From JAZDCZ01 sp046757925 (GTDB taxonomy: Bacteria > Gemmatimonadota > Gemmatimonadetes > Gemmatimonadales > GWC2-71-9): a DNA stretch of 64,000 nt. The notes under the pieces were generated by a model, which saw only the letters and a list, made by a program, of their open reading frames with translations, was not told where the DNA came from and searched no databases. The position numbers and the translations under genes are program-made. Shown in pieces: positions 25,720 to 35,103 of this stretch. How positions within the stretch are numbered: the first letter of the stretch is position 1; the number at the start of each line of letters is the position of its first letter. The stretch lies in assembly GCA_046757925.1 (NCBI GenBank), contig JBHHZE010000004.1:1-64000 (forward strand), written 5' to 3'.

Positions 25720-26675
25720 CAGCCAAGCGGTGGACGGAGATCGTCAAGGCCAAGGCGATCGAACTGGGCTTCGACTCTGCGGGCATTACTAACTTAGAAC
25801 CGGTGCCCCACCGAAACGCACTCAGACGTTGGCTCGAGCAGGGTATGGCGGGCACCATGGGATACATGCATCGTCAGGCCAGACGTCGAATGGAACCCAA
25901 GAGAATCGTCCCGGAAGCTCTCTATGCGGTAGTAGTCACTAAGAACTACTTCAACCCAGACCCTCCACCTATTGAAGGCTGCGGGCGCGTAGCGAAGTAC
26001 GCGCGAGGCCGGGACTACCACGATGCGCTGGCTGCACCCCTGGCCAAACTCGCCGCAGCCATCACAGCGCTCGGGGACGGAAGGACCGTAGCGCGATACT
26101 ACGTAGATGCCGGGCCAGTGCCGGAACGGGAACTGGCTCAGCGGGCGGGATTGGGCTGGATCGGCAAGAACACCATGCTGATCGACCCCGTACGAGGCTC
26201 ATATACGTTCCTCGCCACCATCCTAACCAATCTATCGCTCCTGCCGGACATGCCGTTCGAGGCCGATCGCTGCGGTACCTGCCGTAGGTGTTTGGACGCC
26301 TGCCCAACCAATGCGTTCCCAGAAGAACGTGTGCTGGATAGCCGCCGCTGTATTTCTTATCTCACAATAGAGCATCGCGGCGACATTGCTGAAGAGCTGC
26401 ACGAAGCCATGGGATCGTGGATCTTTGGATGCGATGTGTGCCAGGATGTCTGCCCCTGGAACGAGAAGTTCGCCGTCCCAACTGACGACCCGGGGCTGGA
26501 GATCGAGAGATCGAGGGCGTACGAGGATCTGGATGCCCTTGGGAATATGACTGACGCTGCGTTTGAGCTACGTTTTGGCACGACGGCATTGTCACGGCCG
26601 GGCGCCGCCGGACTTCGTCGCAACGCCCAGGTTGCAGCGCGGAACCGTGCTATAGCCCAGTCGGGTGGTCGATAA
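25692..26675 (+). CDS. queG: Epoxyqueuosine reductase QueG
   Basis: 327 aa. Cobalamin- and [4Fe-4S]-dependent enzyme that completes queuosine on tRNA. Two ferredoxin-type cysteine clusters: CGTCRRCLDACPTN, and GCDVCQDVCPWN. The N-terminal part carries the B12-binding core (YARGRDYHD, DAGPVPERELAQRAGLGWIGKN). Length is normal. The start is inside the previous small gene. The 3' end overlaps the convergent Nif3-like gene by 26 bp. Confidence 0.95.
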   Translation: MAQELAAPVTAKRWTEIVKAKAIELGFDSAGITNLEPVPHRNALRRWLEQGMAGTMGYMHRQARRRMEPKRIVPEALYAVVVTKNYFNPDPPPIEGCGRVAKYARGRDYHDALAAPLAKLAAAITALGDGRTVARYYVDAGPVPERELAQRAGLGWIGKNTMLIDPVRGSYTFLATILTNLSLLPDMPFEADRCGTCRRCLDACPTNAFPEERVLDSRRCISYLTIEHRGDIAEELHEAMGSWIFGCDVCQDVCPWNEKFAVPTDDPGLEIERSRAYEDLDALGNMTDAAFELRFGTTALSRPGAAGLRRNAQVAARNRAIAQSGGR

Positions 26676-27408
26676 ACTCCCAGGGCAACCGGAACTTGCT
26701 GTCCAGGTGCTCCGCGAGAGCTTTCACACCGACTGTTTCTGTGGCATAGTGGCCGGCGTAAACCACATTGATATTCCATTCTTCCGCATCGAAATACGTA
26801 TGATGGGCACCCTCACCTGTCAGGAGCGTGTCGACGCCCGCTTGGGCCGCAACTCGGATCATGCCTCCGCCTGCACCTGTGATTATACCAAGCCGACCGA
26901 CCCGCTCAGGTCCGGCCGGAATCAGCATCGGACGTGTGTCGAGAAGGCTGGCCACAAGGCTCACCAATTCGCCGCGAGGTAAGTCGAGAACACCCGCCAC
27001 ACCGAGTGACACGCCGTGATAGTCACCGAACGGAGTGGGGTCAGCTAGACACAACAGGCGGCCTAGCACCGCATTGTTGCCGACCTCAGGATGAACGTCG
27101 AGAGGAATGTGTGCGGAGTAAAGTGAGATTCCGCCGTTGATGAGGGAACGAACCCGACTGCCATGCCTGCCGGCAAGGGGTTCTACGCCCCCCCAAAAAA
27201 TACCGTGGTGGACGATGAGCAGATTTGCTTCCCGGTCGGCTGCAGCATCAATGGTGGCCTGGCAACCGTCAACCGCCACCGCGATCCTCGCCACCGGCCC
27301 GGGCACCTCAACTTGCAGGCCGTTGACCGCGTTGGGCTCGTCGGGCACTTCTGCGACGCGGAGATACCCATCCAGGTAGTCCACCAACTCGCTCAGGTCG
27401 ATACCCAC
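26650..27408 (-). CDS. Nif3-like dinuclear metal-centre protein
   Basis: 252 aa, the NIF3/GTP cyclohydrolase-I-like family of hexameric metal proteins. Visible motifs: VNGLQVEVPG, the first metal-binding block LLIVHHGIFWGG (HHG near 67), YSAHIPLDVHPEVGNN with His and Asp ligands, GGGMI, TGEGAHHTYFDAEE, and VYAGHYATE near 225. Its cellular role remains poorly defined. The 3' end lies inside queG on the opposite strand. Confidence 0.92.
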   Translation of the reverse strand: MGIDLSELVDYLDGYLRVAEVPDEPNAVNGLQVEVPGPVARIAVAVDGCQATIDAAADREANLLIVHHGIFWGGVEPLAGRHGSRVRSLINGGISLYSAHIPLDVHPEVGNNAVLGRLLCLADPTPFGDYHGVSLGVAGVLDLPRGELVSLVASLLDTRPMLIPAGPERVGRLGIITGAGGGMIRVAAQAGVDTLLTGEGAHHTYFDAEEWNINVVYAGHYATETVGVKALAEHLDSKFRLPWEFIDHPTGL

Positions 27409-27524
27409 ACCATCCTCCAGATGTAATAGTGCATAGCCACTGAGAAGACACTGACGTTACAGTGATGGCTAGTTTTGGGGTGGTGTATCGTAGCCGCGCT
27501 CACATTACGGGACGAAGAGCGTTC

Positions 27525-27965
27525 CTACGCGACCGAGTGTTCACCCACGCGAGGAGCCACTGGGGTACCGCGACGGCTCGATTGGAGATCTCCCATGTGA
27601 ATGTTGCCGTTCACTTCCCCACCTTCGTGCACCAGTATGCGCTTGGTCGTTATGTCACCGTGTACCGTTGCAGTCGATTGGACCTCTACTCGCTCGTCCG
27701 CCTGAATGCTCCCGGTCACCGTGCCACCCACGATCGCCTCTCTCGTTTGGATATCCCCTTTGACCGCACCGTCCTTGGAGACGAGCAGCTGCTGCTGGGC
27801 CCTTATGTTACCCTCCACGACCCCGTCGATCTTCACCACGCCGTCAGTTCTCAATTCACCAATCACGGTGAGGTCGCCACCTATGATCGAAAGACCCTTC
27901 TCCCTTCCAGATCTCGGCTGTGTCTCACTCACTTCCTGAGTCTCCCCCGAGGAGAAAATCGCCAT
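27525..27965 (-). CDS. Bactofilin (polymer-forming cytoskeletal protein)
   Basis: 146 aa. The central part (about 25-125) is a bactofilin beta-helix: repeated short strands with small residues (LTVIGELRTDGVVKIDGVVEG, then ...VSKDGAVKGDI..., IVGGTVTGSI, STATVHGDI). The N-terminal 20 residues are charged and disordered, as usual. Bactofilins polymerise without nucleotides and scaffold cell-shape enzymes or segregation factors. It overlaps the end of the M23 peptidase gene by 41 bp and stands directly after ParA-ParB-M23, an arrangement fitting coupling of cell shape to chromosome partitioning. Confidence 0.92.
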   Translation of the reverse strand: MAIFSSGETQEVSETQPRSGREKGLSIIGGDLTVIGELRTDGVVKIDGVVEGNIRAQQQLLVSKDGAVKGDIQTREAIVGGTVTGSIQADERVEVQSTATVHGDITTKRILVHEGGEVNGNIHMGDLQSSRRGTPVAPRVGEHSVA

Positions 27966-28761
27966 CGTTGCACTCCCGCCTTGCGTTCGAACTCGGATCT
28001 ACAGATACGCCATTGTGCCGCACCTCAAAGTGAAGGTGCGGAGCCGTCGAATGTCCCGTGGATCCCGACAGTGCCACCACCTGACCTGTCGCCACCGCAT
28101 CTCCCTCGGTCACGAGCAGCCTGGAGGCGTGTCCATACATGCTAGTGTAGCCCCCTGGATGGCTCAACTCAATGAAGAGACCGTATTCGGGGTCCTTGCC
28201 CGCTCTCCGCACCACACCACCACCGGCGGCCCGGACCGGCGTTCCCTTTGCCACAGCGATATCCACGCCGGCGTGGACCTCGCTCGAACTTCCGGCGCCC
28301 ACCTGGCCACGCGTAATTACCCCGGTATGATCGAGGGGCCAGTGGGTCGGGAGTGACGCGCCGGGCTCGTGGCATCTCATGGCGGCGGGGGTTCGCGCCA
28401 CCAGGGGCCGAGCTGTCGGCAGCGAGTCGTCGCCACTCGATAGCTCAGGCACTATGTCTACCCCCAGCATCGTTCGGATCTGACCATAACGAGCTTCGAC
28501 ATAATCGAGGTTCGACGCCAGTTCGCGCACCTGCTGATTCTCCGCGGACAGTCGCGCCACCTCCTTGGTGAGATCCGGCACGCGGGCCGCTGTCTTCAAA
28601 ACGGGAGCGTACAGAACCGCCGCCAAAACTATCACTCCTGCCAGTACCAACGACACCGTGGCTGCAGCGCGGAATAGCCACACGGGAAGCGTAAAGGAAC
28701 GAGAGTTTAGATCTCCTTCCTTGTGAATCATTATGGTAAGCCGCTTGTAGTGCTTGCTCAT
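27925..28761 (-). CDS. M23-family metallopeptidase, membrane-anchored
   Basis: 278 aa. N-terminal cytoplasmic basic segment, one transmembrane helix (about 29-52: LFRAAATVSLVLAGVIVLAAV), a coiled-coil stalk (about 58-100), then the LytM domain. Zinc-site motifs are HAGVD and HLHFEVRHN, with the catalytic HG (SMYGHASR) between them. Hydrolyses peptidoglycan cross-links or tethers the cell-wall machinery in the periplasm. Overlaps the parB stop by 4 bp and the bactofilin start by 41 bp, so the three are almost certainly co-transcribed. Confidence 0.93.
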   Translation of the reverse strand: MSKHYKRLTIMIHKEGDLNSRSFTLPVWLFRAAATVSLVLAGVIVLAAVLYAPVLKTAARVPDLTKEVARLSAENQQVRELASNLDYVEARYGQIRTMLGVDIVPELSSGDDSLPTARPLVARTPAAMRCHEPGASLPTHWPLDHTGVITRGQVGAGSSSEVHAGVDIAVAKGTPVRAAGGGVVRRAGKDPEYGLFIELSHPGGYTSMYGHASRLLVTEGDAVATGQVVALSGSTGHSTAPHLHFEVRHNGVSVDPSSNARRECNDGDFLLGGDSGSE

Positions 28762-29648
28762 CCGTGGAATTGCCTGCCCAGGATCAGCTCGAGCAAGCGG
28801 GCAAGATCGTCGTTCGAATAGAAGCTCAGAGAGATCCGGCCGCCATTCTTCCCTCTGGAGCTGACGAACACGTCGGTCTTCAGGAAATCGCGCAAGGTGT
28901 CTTCGATGCGCCGCACCTCGGGCGATGTCTGGCGCGCGTTCTTGTCCTTCCGGGGCCGACGCTTGGGCACATGATCTCCCCGTGCACGTGACTCCGTATC
29001 TCGCACTGACAGTCCTTGCTCTACCACAATTCGGGCTAGTTGCTCCATCTCCTGCGAACTACCTAGCTGCAGTAGGGCGCGTGCATGTCCAGAATTCAGT
29101 TCTCCCTGGTGGAGAAGCTCTTGCACCATTCGCGGTAGCTTGAGCAGTCTGAGTGCGTTTGCTACGGTGGAACGGTCACGTCCAACGAGATCAGCAATGT
29201 TTTGCTGTGACACACTGAACTCGTCGACGAGACGCTTGTAACCCTGGGCTTCGTCTATCGGAGAGAGGGCATCCCGCTGCAGGTTTTCTACCAGAGCCAG
29301 AGTCAGTAGAGTGCGGTCATCGACTTCCCGTACGACTGCGCCGATCTCGTTCCATCCGAGTTCGCGCGCTGCGCGCCAGCGTCGCTCTCCGGCTATCAGT
29401 TCGTAGGTACCATTCTCTTTGTCGCGCAACACAATCGGTTGCAACAATCCAGATGCCTTGAGAGAACCGGCCAACTCAGTGATGGCGACCTGGTTGAAGG
29501 ACTGGCGTGGTTGGTACGGATTGGGTCGGATCGAGTCGACCGGTACCTGCTGCAGCATTCCGGCTCGACGGGCTTCGGCAGTCGAAGTGGGCCCCAATAG
29601 GGCTTCCAGACCTCTGCCGAGGCGTTTGCTTTTTCCGCCGGTCGTCAT
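28758..29648 (-). CDS. parB: Chromosome-partitioning protein ParB
   Basis: 296 aa. N-terminal CTPase/ParB domain with GERRWRAAR (the GERRxRA motif) and ENLQRDALSPIDEA; the central helix-turn-helix (QQNIADLVGRDRSTVANALRLLKLP) binds parS; the C-terminal dimerisation domain ends RQFHG. It would load on the parS site at 30596-30611 upstream of parA. Translated with parA by a 4-bp overlap. Confidence 0.96.
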   Translation of the reverse strand: MTTGGKSKRLGRGLEALLGPTSTAEARRAGMLQQVPVDSIRPNPYQPRQSFNQVAITELAGSLKASGLLQPIVLRDKENGTYELIAGERRWRAARELGWNEIGAVVREVDDRTLLTLALVENLQRDALSPIDEAQGYKRLVDEFSVSQQNIADLVGRDRSTVANALRLLKLPRMVQELLHQGELNSGHARALLQLGSSQEMEQLARIVVEQGLSVRDTESRARGDHVPKRRPRKDKNARQTSPEVRRIEDTLRDFLKTDVFVSSRGKNGGRISLSFYSNDDLARLLELILGRQFHG

Positions 29649-30457
29649 GCCGGACGCTTCACGGTGGCTGGCGAGTACTTCGCGGATCCCGCATTCACAC
29701 GCCGGATCACCTCCTGAGCGAGAGCTAAGTATGCCTTCGCACCGTTGGACCGCACGTCGTACATGAGAATCGGTTTGCCGAAGCTCGGTGCTTCCGCCAA
29801 TCGCACGTTTCGCGAGATGACCGTCTGGTATACTCGTGTCCCGAAGTACTCGCGCGCCTCGACACCCACCTGTTTGGCTAGGTTGAGACGCGGGTCGAAC
29901 ATCGTTAGGAGTACTCCCTCAATAGCGAGCGCTGGATTGAAATTCTGTTGCACCAGGTTGATGGTATTGAGCAGCTGGGAGAGCCCTTCCAGTGCGTAGT
30001 ACTCGCACTGAATAGGGATCAAGACGGAATCGGCGGCGGCCAGCATGTTGAGGGTCAAGATTCCCAACGACGGAGGACAGTCAATTATCACGAACTCGTA
30101 CTGGTGTCGTATCGGAGCGAGCGCTCTACGCATCACGGCCTCTCGGCTCGTTCGATTCACGAGCTCGATTTCAGCACCGACCAGATCAGCGGTCGAGGGA
30201 GCCACGTCAAGCTGGGGGAATGCGACACCGCGGTGGACGACGTCCTCGAGTGAGGCCTCGTTCATCATGATTTCGTACAGTGAGTGAGGAGTGTCGCCAG
30301 CGTCGAGACCTATGCCACTCGTGGCATTCGCCTGGGGATCTGCGTCAATCAACAACGTATGCCGCTCGGCCACGGCGAGAGAGGCAGACAGATTGACCGC
30401 CGTCGTGGTCTTGCCCACTCCACCCTTCTGATTGGCGATCGCTATCACTCTACTCAT
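29645..30457 (-). CDS. parA: Chromosome-partitioning ATPase ParA (Soj)
   Basis: 270 aa. Deviant Walker A KGGVGKTT at 11-18, the signature Lys11 included, then Walker A' DADPQANAT, FVIIDCPPS and IPIQCEYYALEGL. Dimerises on DNA with ATP and moves ParB-parS complexes. First gene of the parA-parB-M23-bactofilin unit; mnmG lies upstream across a 171-bp gap that contains parS. The usual rsmG between mnmG and parA is missing. Confidence 0.96.
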   Translation of the reverse strand: MSRVIAIANQKGGVGKTTTAVNLSASLAVAERHTLLIDADPQANATSGIGLDAGDTPHSLYEIMMNEASLEDVVHRGVAFPQLDVAPSTADLVGAEIELVNRTSREAVMRRALAPIRHQYEFVIIDCPPSLGILTLNMLAAADSVLIPIQCEYYALEGLSQLLNTINLVQQNFNPALAIEGVLLTMFDPRLNLAKQVGVEAREYFGTRVYQTVISRNVRLAEAPSFGKPILMYDVRSNGAKAYLALAQEVIRRVNAGSAKYSPATVKRPA

Positions 30458-30595
30458 GAAAACCCGTAATCCCTTATCAAAAAAAGACTTACAGCAATAC
30501 CACGGGACGCTAAACGGGCGGACGGCATCGCCGGAAGCGGAATATATCAGTAACGCGGAGGGCGGTAAAGGAAAGCTGGGCTAACTCTCGATCCC

Positions 30596-30611
30596 TGTTT
30601 CACGTGAAACG
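30596..30611. promoter_or_regulatory. parS: parS centromere-like site
   Basis: TGTTTCACGTGAAACG matches the widely conserved bacterial parS consensus (TGTTTCACGTGAAACA) at 15 of 16 positions, with a perfect palindromic core. It lies in the mnmG-parA intergenic gap, 138 bp upstream of parA. ParB encoded next door is the expected ligand. Confidence 0.93.
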
Positions 30612-30628
30612 CTGTCGAATCCTCACTT

Positions 30629-32500
30629 CTACGCCACTTCCTTTCCCAGTCTCACTACGGCAAGAACCAGGTTATGGAGGTCGCTGGGTGATACACCGGG
30701 AATCCGGCCGGCTTGCGCCAAAGATTCAGGCCGTACGCGTTCGAGTTTTTCGCGTGCTTCGGTACTTATGTTCTGAATACCGCGGTAGTCCAACTCAAGC
30801 GGAAGCTCGAAGTTAGCCATTTCCAGCAACTTACGAACCGCTTCGCGCTCGCGCTCCAGATAACCCGCGTACTTGAGCTCTATCTCCACCGACGTCCAGG
30901 CATCTTCAGAGAACGATTGACTCCGTTGGCTACCAACCCCGAACAGTTCTCGTAACCTCAGTGCGGGGCGGCGCACCAGATCTGAAATGTTCTGAGACTC
31001 GCCGACGGGATTCTCCCCAGCCGGCGTAAGCGCCTCATTCGCCGCTTCCGCCGAAATCCTCGTCCGCCGTGCCAATTCCAGCAGCTCGGTGTCCTCCGCG
31101 AGCCTGTCGTTCAACACGCGTTCCTCGGCCTCACTCAGCATGCCCAACCGCTGAGCCAATGGGCCCAGCCGCTTGAGGGCGTTATCCTGCCGCAACAGCA
31201 GGCGGAACTCCGCGCACGAGGTAAACAGCCTATAGGGTTCGTCCACGCCGCGCGTCACCAGGTCATCGATCAGGACGCCGATATACCCGTCCTCTCGGCC
31301 CAACACGACCGGCTCCAGGCCTCCCACATGCCGCGCGGCGTTAATCCCGGCCACTAGACCTTGGCCCGCAGCCTCCTCGTATCCTGTAGTTCCGTTGATC
31401 TGCCCGGCAAAGAACAGACCTGCTATGGCTTTGGTCTCAAGCCACGCGGTCAGCTGCTGCGGTGCATAGTAGTCGTACTCGATCGCGTAACCCGGACGAG
31501 TCATGCGTACTCGCTCCAGCCCAGGTACGGCCCGCAGAAACTCGAGCTGTGTCTTGGGGGGAAGAGAGGTGGACAGCCCATTCACGTAGAGTTCGCTGGT
31601 ACCCAATCCCTCTGGTTCCAAAAACACTTGGTGCTTCTCCGCATGCGGAAACCGCACCACCTTATCTTCAATCGATGGGCAATACCTAGGACCCTTTCCG
31701 GAGATAGCACCGCCATAGAGCGCAGATTCGTGAAGCTTCCCCGTGATGATCCGCCTGACCGGCTCCCCCGCCCATGTAATCCAGCACGGCCTCTGGTCCG
31801 GACGACGCTCGCGTGCGAATTGAGAGAACCTCCCTTCATCTTCTCCGTCCTGCCTTTCGAGCAGTGCGAACTCTACGGAACGACCATCAACTCGGGGCGG
31901 CGTCCCAGTCTTGAATCGACCGACGGTGAATCCAAGCGCCTCTAGTTGTTGTGCAATTGCCACCGCAGCAGCATCGCCTACTCGTCCCCCCGCGATTCGG
32001 GTGGTCGTGCCTCGATGGATGACACCGCGCATGAAAGTGCCGGTCGTAAGCACGACCGCTGCTGCAGTGATTCTGTGACCATCACATGTTTCCAGTCCGA
32101 CGACCCGGTCGGCATTTAATATCAGTGACGCGACAGTGTCCTGAAGCAGGTCCAGTCGTTTGTGCTCCTCGAGGAGCGACCGCACTGCCCGGCGATACAG
32201 TCCCCGATCACACTGGGCTCGTGGTGCCCACACTGCCGGACCCTTGGACCGGTTGAGCATGCGGAATTGTATTGTAGAGCGATCGGCAGCACGTCCCATG
32301 ATTCCTCCAAGAGCATCCACTTCGCGCACTACCGTACCCTTGGCGATCCCCCCGATGGCAGGATTGCATGACATTTGCCCGATCGTTTCTAGGTTCGACG
32401 TTATGAGCAGCGTCCGCAATCCGAGTCTCGCGGCGGCGCAGGCCGCCTCTGACCCGGCATGACCGCCCCCAACGACTAGTACTTGATATCCGGTATACAT
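30629..32500 (-). CDS. mnmG: tRNA uridine-5-carboxymethylaminomethyl synthesis protein MnmG (GidA)
   Basis: 623 aa, full length. N-terminal FAD motif VVGGGHAGSEAACAAARLG at about 9-27, then the family blocks MSCNPAIGGIAKG, EVDALGGIMG, FRMLNRSKGPAVW, PYCTG-like region, and GQINGTTGYEEAAGQGLVAGINA; C-terminal helical domain. With MnmE it modifies wobble uridine in tRNA. MnmE is not in the window. Its neighbourhood (parA, parS) is typical of origin-proximal regions. Confidence 0.97.
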   Translation of the reverse strand: MYTGYQVLVVGGGHAGSEAACAAARLGLRTLLITSNLETIGQMSCNPAIGGIAKGTVVREVDALGGIMGRAADRSTIQFRMLNRSKGPAVWAPRAQCDRGLYRRAVRSLLEEHKRLDLLQDTVASLILNADRVVGLETCDGHRITAAAVVLTTGTFMRGVIHRGTTTRIAGGRVGDAAAVAIAQQLEALGFTVGRFKTGTPPRVDGRSVEFALLERQDGEDEGRFSQFARERRPDQRPCWITWAGEPVRRIITGKLHESALYGGAISGKGPRYCPSIEDKVVRFPHAEKHQVFLEPEGLGTSELYVNGLSTSLPPKTQLEFLRAVPGLERVRMTRPGYAIEYDYYAPQQLTAWLETKAIAGLFFAGQINGTTGYEEAAGQGLVAGINAARHVGGLEPVVLGREDGYIGVLIDDLVTRGVDEPYRLFTSCAEFRLLLRQDNALKRLGPLAQRLGMLSEAEERVLNDRLAEDTELLELARRTRISAEAANEALTPAGENPVGESQNISDLVRRPALRLRELFGVGSQRSQSFSEDAWTSVEIELKYAGYLEREREAVRKLLEMANFELPLELDYRGIQNISTEAREKLERVRPESLAQAGRIPGVSPSDLHNLVLAVVRLGKEVA

Positions 32501-32602
32501 GAGGAGTTGTGGTATGGAAGATACAACGCCGCCCCGCAGGGCGAAGCAACAACAAACTCCGTCGCCTGGACGGATCTCTATTACACTAGATAGACTTCTT
32601 CC

Positions 32603-33877
32603 TCACCCGAAGCGAACCCAGCGCCAGAGTTCGGCAAGTTTCGGACGCTTACCGTGGGCGAGGATTCCCACCCGGTAGATCCGCCCCGCAATCCACGTTA
32701 CGGCGATTAGCGACGCAATCAAGATCAATACCGACCCTACCAGTTCGACCGGCGGGATATCCGCCGCTGCCCACCGCACCGGCGTTGCAATAGGAGAACT
32801 AAAGGGAACGAGTGTCAATGTCCGCGCAAGAGGCCCGTCGGGGGAGTTGAGAGCGATCATCGACAACATTGCAGGGATCACCAGAACCATCACCACCGGG
32901 GCTTGTGCCTGCCGCGCTTCTGCTTCGCTGTTCGACATCGCACCTACTGCTGCGAACATGGCCGCGTAAAGGAAGTAGCCCAGTACGAAATAGATCAGCA
33001 GCACGGTCACTAAGCTGAATTGTATTTCCGGAAGGGTGAACCCTGTGGCCCCTGCTCCACCGAGCCCCAGCATGCTGGTGATTAGATCACGCCGGGATAC
33101 CAAAAGCCATCCCACCCCTGTCCAGATGCCGAGTTGTAACAACCCCACAGCACCAACGCCAACGACCTTGCCCGCCAGTAACTGAAACGGCTTGAGGCTC
33201 GACACCAGCACCTCCACAATCCGTGACGTCTTCTCTTCCACCACTGCGCCCATCACCTGTACGCCATAGAGCACGATTGCCATGTACATCAGGAACCAAA
33301 CAAAATAGGCCACGAAAAATGCAGCTTCGCCGGACTGTCTCGTCGTCTCGCCCCGTCGAATCGTCACCGTTTCGAGTCGCAATGGTATCGTGGCCCGTGC
33401 TACCAGATCCGGATCGACACCAACTCGTCCCAGGCGCTCGGTCAGTACCGCCTCGCGCAGTATTCGCCGCAGAATTGCCATATCCACTTGAGATGAAACG
33501 TTGGAACCGCGGTACTCCACTCGTCCGTCCTGCACGGTCTCGTCCGACACGATTAGAAAACCGTCCAGTGTCTTGCTGCCCACAACGCCGGCAAGTGAAT
33601 CCGCCACTTCTTCGAGGTCTGCAATGTCAACAGCGACCCGCGCTGCCTTTATGGGTGCCGGGCCGTTCAACATATCAGTCACTCTTTTTCCAAAACTCTC
33701 TGCCGTAGCATCTACGACCACCACCGAGCGCTCCCTTCCCCCCTTAGTGGCCAGCAGAATGGGAAGGAAGATCAGCAGGCCCATCAACACGGGCCCCAGG
33801 ACCGTCGTGATCACAAACCATTTGTTGCGCACGCGCTCGACAAATTCACGCCGCACCACAACCCAGATCTTACGCAT
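32603..33877 (-). CDS. ABC-2-type exporter permease (NatB-like)
   Basis: 424 aa. One N-terminal transmembrane segment after a basic start (VVRREFVERVRNKWFVITTVLGP), an extracytoplasmic domain of about 150 residues, then five or six C-terminal transmembrane segments (about 190-400). This is the architecture of Na+-extruding NatB and similar ABC-2 permeases. The ATPase gene ends where this one begins: TAATG, one shared base. Transported substrate unknown. Last gene before mnmG on this strand. Confidence 0.9.
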   Translation of the reverse strand: MRKIWVVVRREFVERVRNKWFVITTVLGPVLMGLLIFLPILLATKGGRERSVVVVDATAESFGKRVTDMLNGPAPIKAARVAVDIADLEEVADSLAGVVGSKTLDGFLIVSDETVQDGRVEYRGSNVSSQVDMAILRRILREAVLTERLGRVGVDPDLVARATIPLRLETVTIRRGETTRQSGEAAFFVAYFVWFLMYMAIVLYGVQVMGAVVEEKTSRIVEVLVSSLKPFQLLAGKVVGVGAVGLLQLGIWTGVGWLLVSRRDLITSMLGLGGAGATGFTLPEIQFSLVTVLLIYFVLGYFLYAAMFAAVGAMSNSEAEARQAQAPVVMVLVIPAMLSMIALNSPDGPLARTLTLVPFSSPIATPVRWAAADIPPVELVGSVLILIASLIAVTWIAGRIYRVGILAHGKRPKLAELWRWVRFG

Positions 33878-34833
33878 TAGGTGATCAACTCCTCAGCCGG
33901 TGCCGTCAGGGCGTCGCGACCAACCATATCGATGAAAATCTTGTTGAGGCTGGGCTCTGCGATCTCGAATCGCGACACACGAACCCCTGCCCGGACCAAC
34001 TCTTCCAACAACCGCTGCGGATCCGCCCCATCGGCAAGTTCCAACTCGGCGTACTGTCCGTAGTCATCCAGACCGGCAACGAGTGTCCGATCGTCGAATA
34101 TCCGTCTTGCGGATCGCGATTCTCCTTCGAGAGCAAGTACCAGGTTCCGGCCGCCGTGCTCTTGCTTGACGTCGGCCAGTCGCCCATCTACAACTTTCTC
34201 ACCTCTCGCGATAATGCAAATCGAGTCACACAGTTTCTCCGCCTGCTCCATGATGTGGGTGGAGAAAAGAATTGTCGTCCCCTTGCGCGACAGTTCAACC
34301 ACTACGTCCTTCATGGCTTGTGCATTCACGGGATCGAGTCCCGAAAACGGCTCATCTAGGATCACCAACTCCGGTCCGTGCAGCACAGTGGCAATGAACT
34401 GCACTTTCTGTTGCATGCCCTTGGACAGATCATCTCCGCGTTTGGCCATCCAATCCGACAGACCCAGTCGTTCCAGCCATTGCACAGACTCGACCTTTGC
34501 TTTCGCCCGGTCCACACCCTTGATCTGTGCCAGAAACACCAGCAGGTCCAAAACCTTCATTTTTCGGTACAGGCCACGCTCTTCGGGAAGATATCCGATC
34601 CAGTGGCTCAGATCCCTACCCGAGTTGGAGCCCTCGAACAGTTGAATCGAGCCGGAGTCTGGACCGATGATGTCCATGATCATCCGGATCGTCGTGGTCT
34701 TTCCGGCCCCGTTCGGCCCCAGCAGACCGTAGACCGACCCCACTGGAACCACGAGATCGAGTTCATGCACGGCCGTATGTCCGGCGTACCGCTTGGTGAC
34801 TTGCGTCAGTTGCACTGCAAATGTCTTGTCCAT
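33877..34833 (-). CDS. ABC transporter ATP-binding protein (NatA-like)
   Basis: 318 aa from the ATG at 34833 (GAAGGA a few bases upstream). The frame stays open another 155 codons upstream, but that part is unlike the family and is rejected. Walker A GPNGAGKTT near 40, Q-loop YLPEERGLYRKMKV, signature SKGMQQKVQF, Walker B LVILDEPFSGLD, and H-loop STHIMEQAE. The C-terminal 80 residues form the extra domain typical of NatA-like subunits. Operon with the permease. Confidence 0.95.
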   Translation of the reverse strand: MDKTFAVQLTQVTKRYAGHTAVHELDLVVPVGSVYGLLGPNGAGKTTTIRMIMDIIGPDSGSIQLFEGSNSGRDLSHWIGYLPEERGLYRKMKVLDLLVFLAQIKGVDRAKAKVESVQWLERLGLSDWMAKRGDDLSKGMQQKVQFIATVLHGPELVILDEPFSGLDPVNAQAMKDVVVELSRKGTTILFSTHIMEQAEKLCDSICIIARGEKVVDGRLADVKQEHGGRNLVLALEGESRSARRIFDDRTLVAGLDDYGQYAELELADGADPQRLLEELVRAGVRVSRFEIAEPSLNKIFIDMVGRDALTAPAEELIT

Positions 34834-34975
34834 GTATCCTTCACTTCGAGTTAACTTGAGCTGCACGCCGGCAGATGGTTCACGGTGCTCGGACCTCCGA
34901 AATCCGAATCGGCAGCACCGTTTCAGGACGTACGAGTTCCGTCCACCCGGAACCACCGACCCCCGAGAACCGTTA

Positions 34976-34981
34976 ATTATA
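34976..34981 (-). promoter_or_regulatory. Candidate extended -10 promoter for the ABC operon
   Basis: TATAAT on the minus strand is preceded by TG one base upstream (TGCTATAAT), an extended -10 element. It lies about 140 bp before the ATP-binding subunit gene. No convincing -35 is seen. The 270-bp gap it sits in also holds an AGTTAACT palindrome near 34848 and otherwise nothing I recognise. Confidence 0.45.
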
Positions 34982-35103
34982 GCAACAGGGACTAATCTGC
35001 CGTTCACCACGGTCGCTGGAGTTTCTCGGGACCTGGGGTAGGGACTGCATTCTAGTCTCGTTTTGGCATTTGAGCAGGATGGCAAGGACAAGGTTCGAAA
35101 CAC

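Noticed and set aside
30481..30595. DnaA-box cluster or origin near parS
   Set aside because: The gap is short, lacks evident TTATCCACA repeats and has no dnaA nearby; parS alone does not define oriC.
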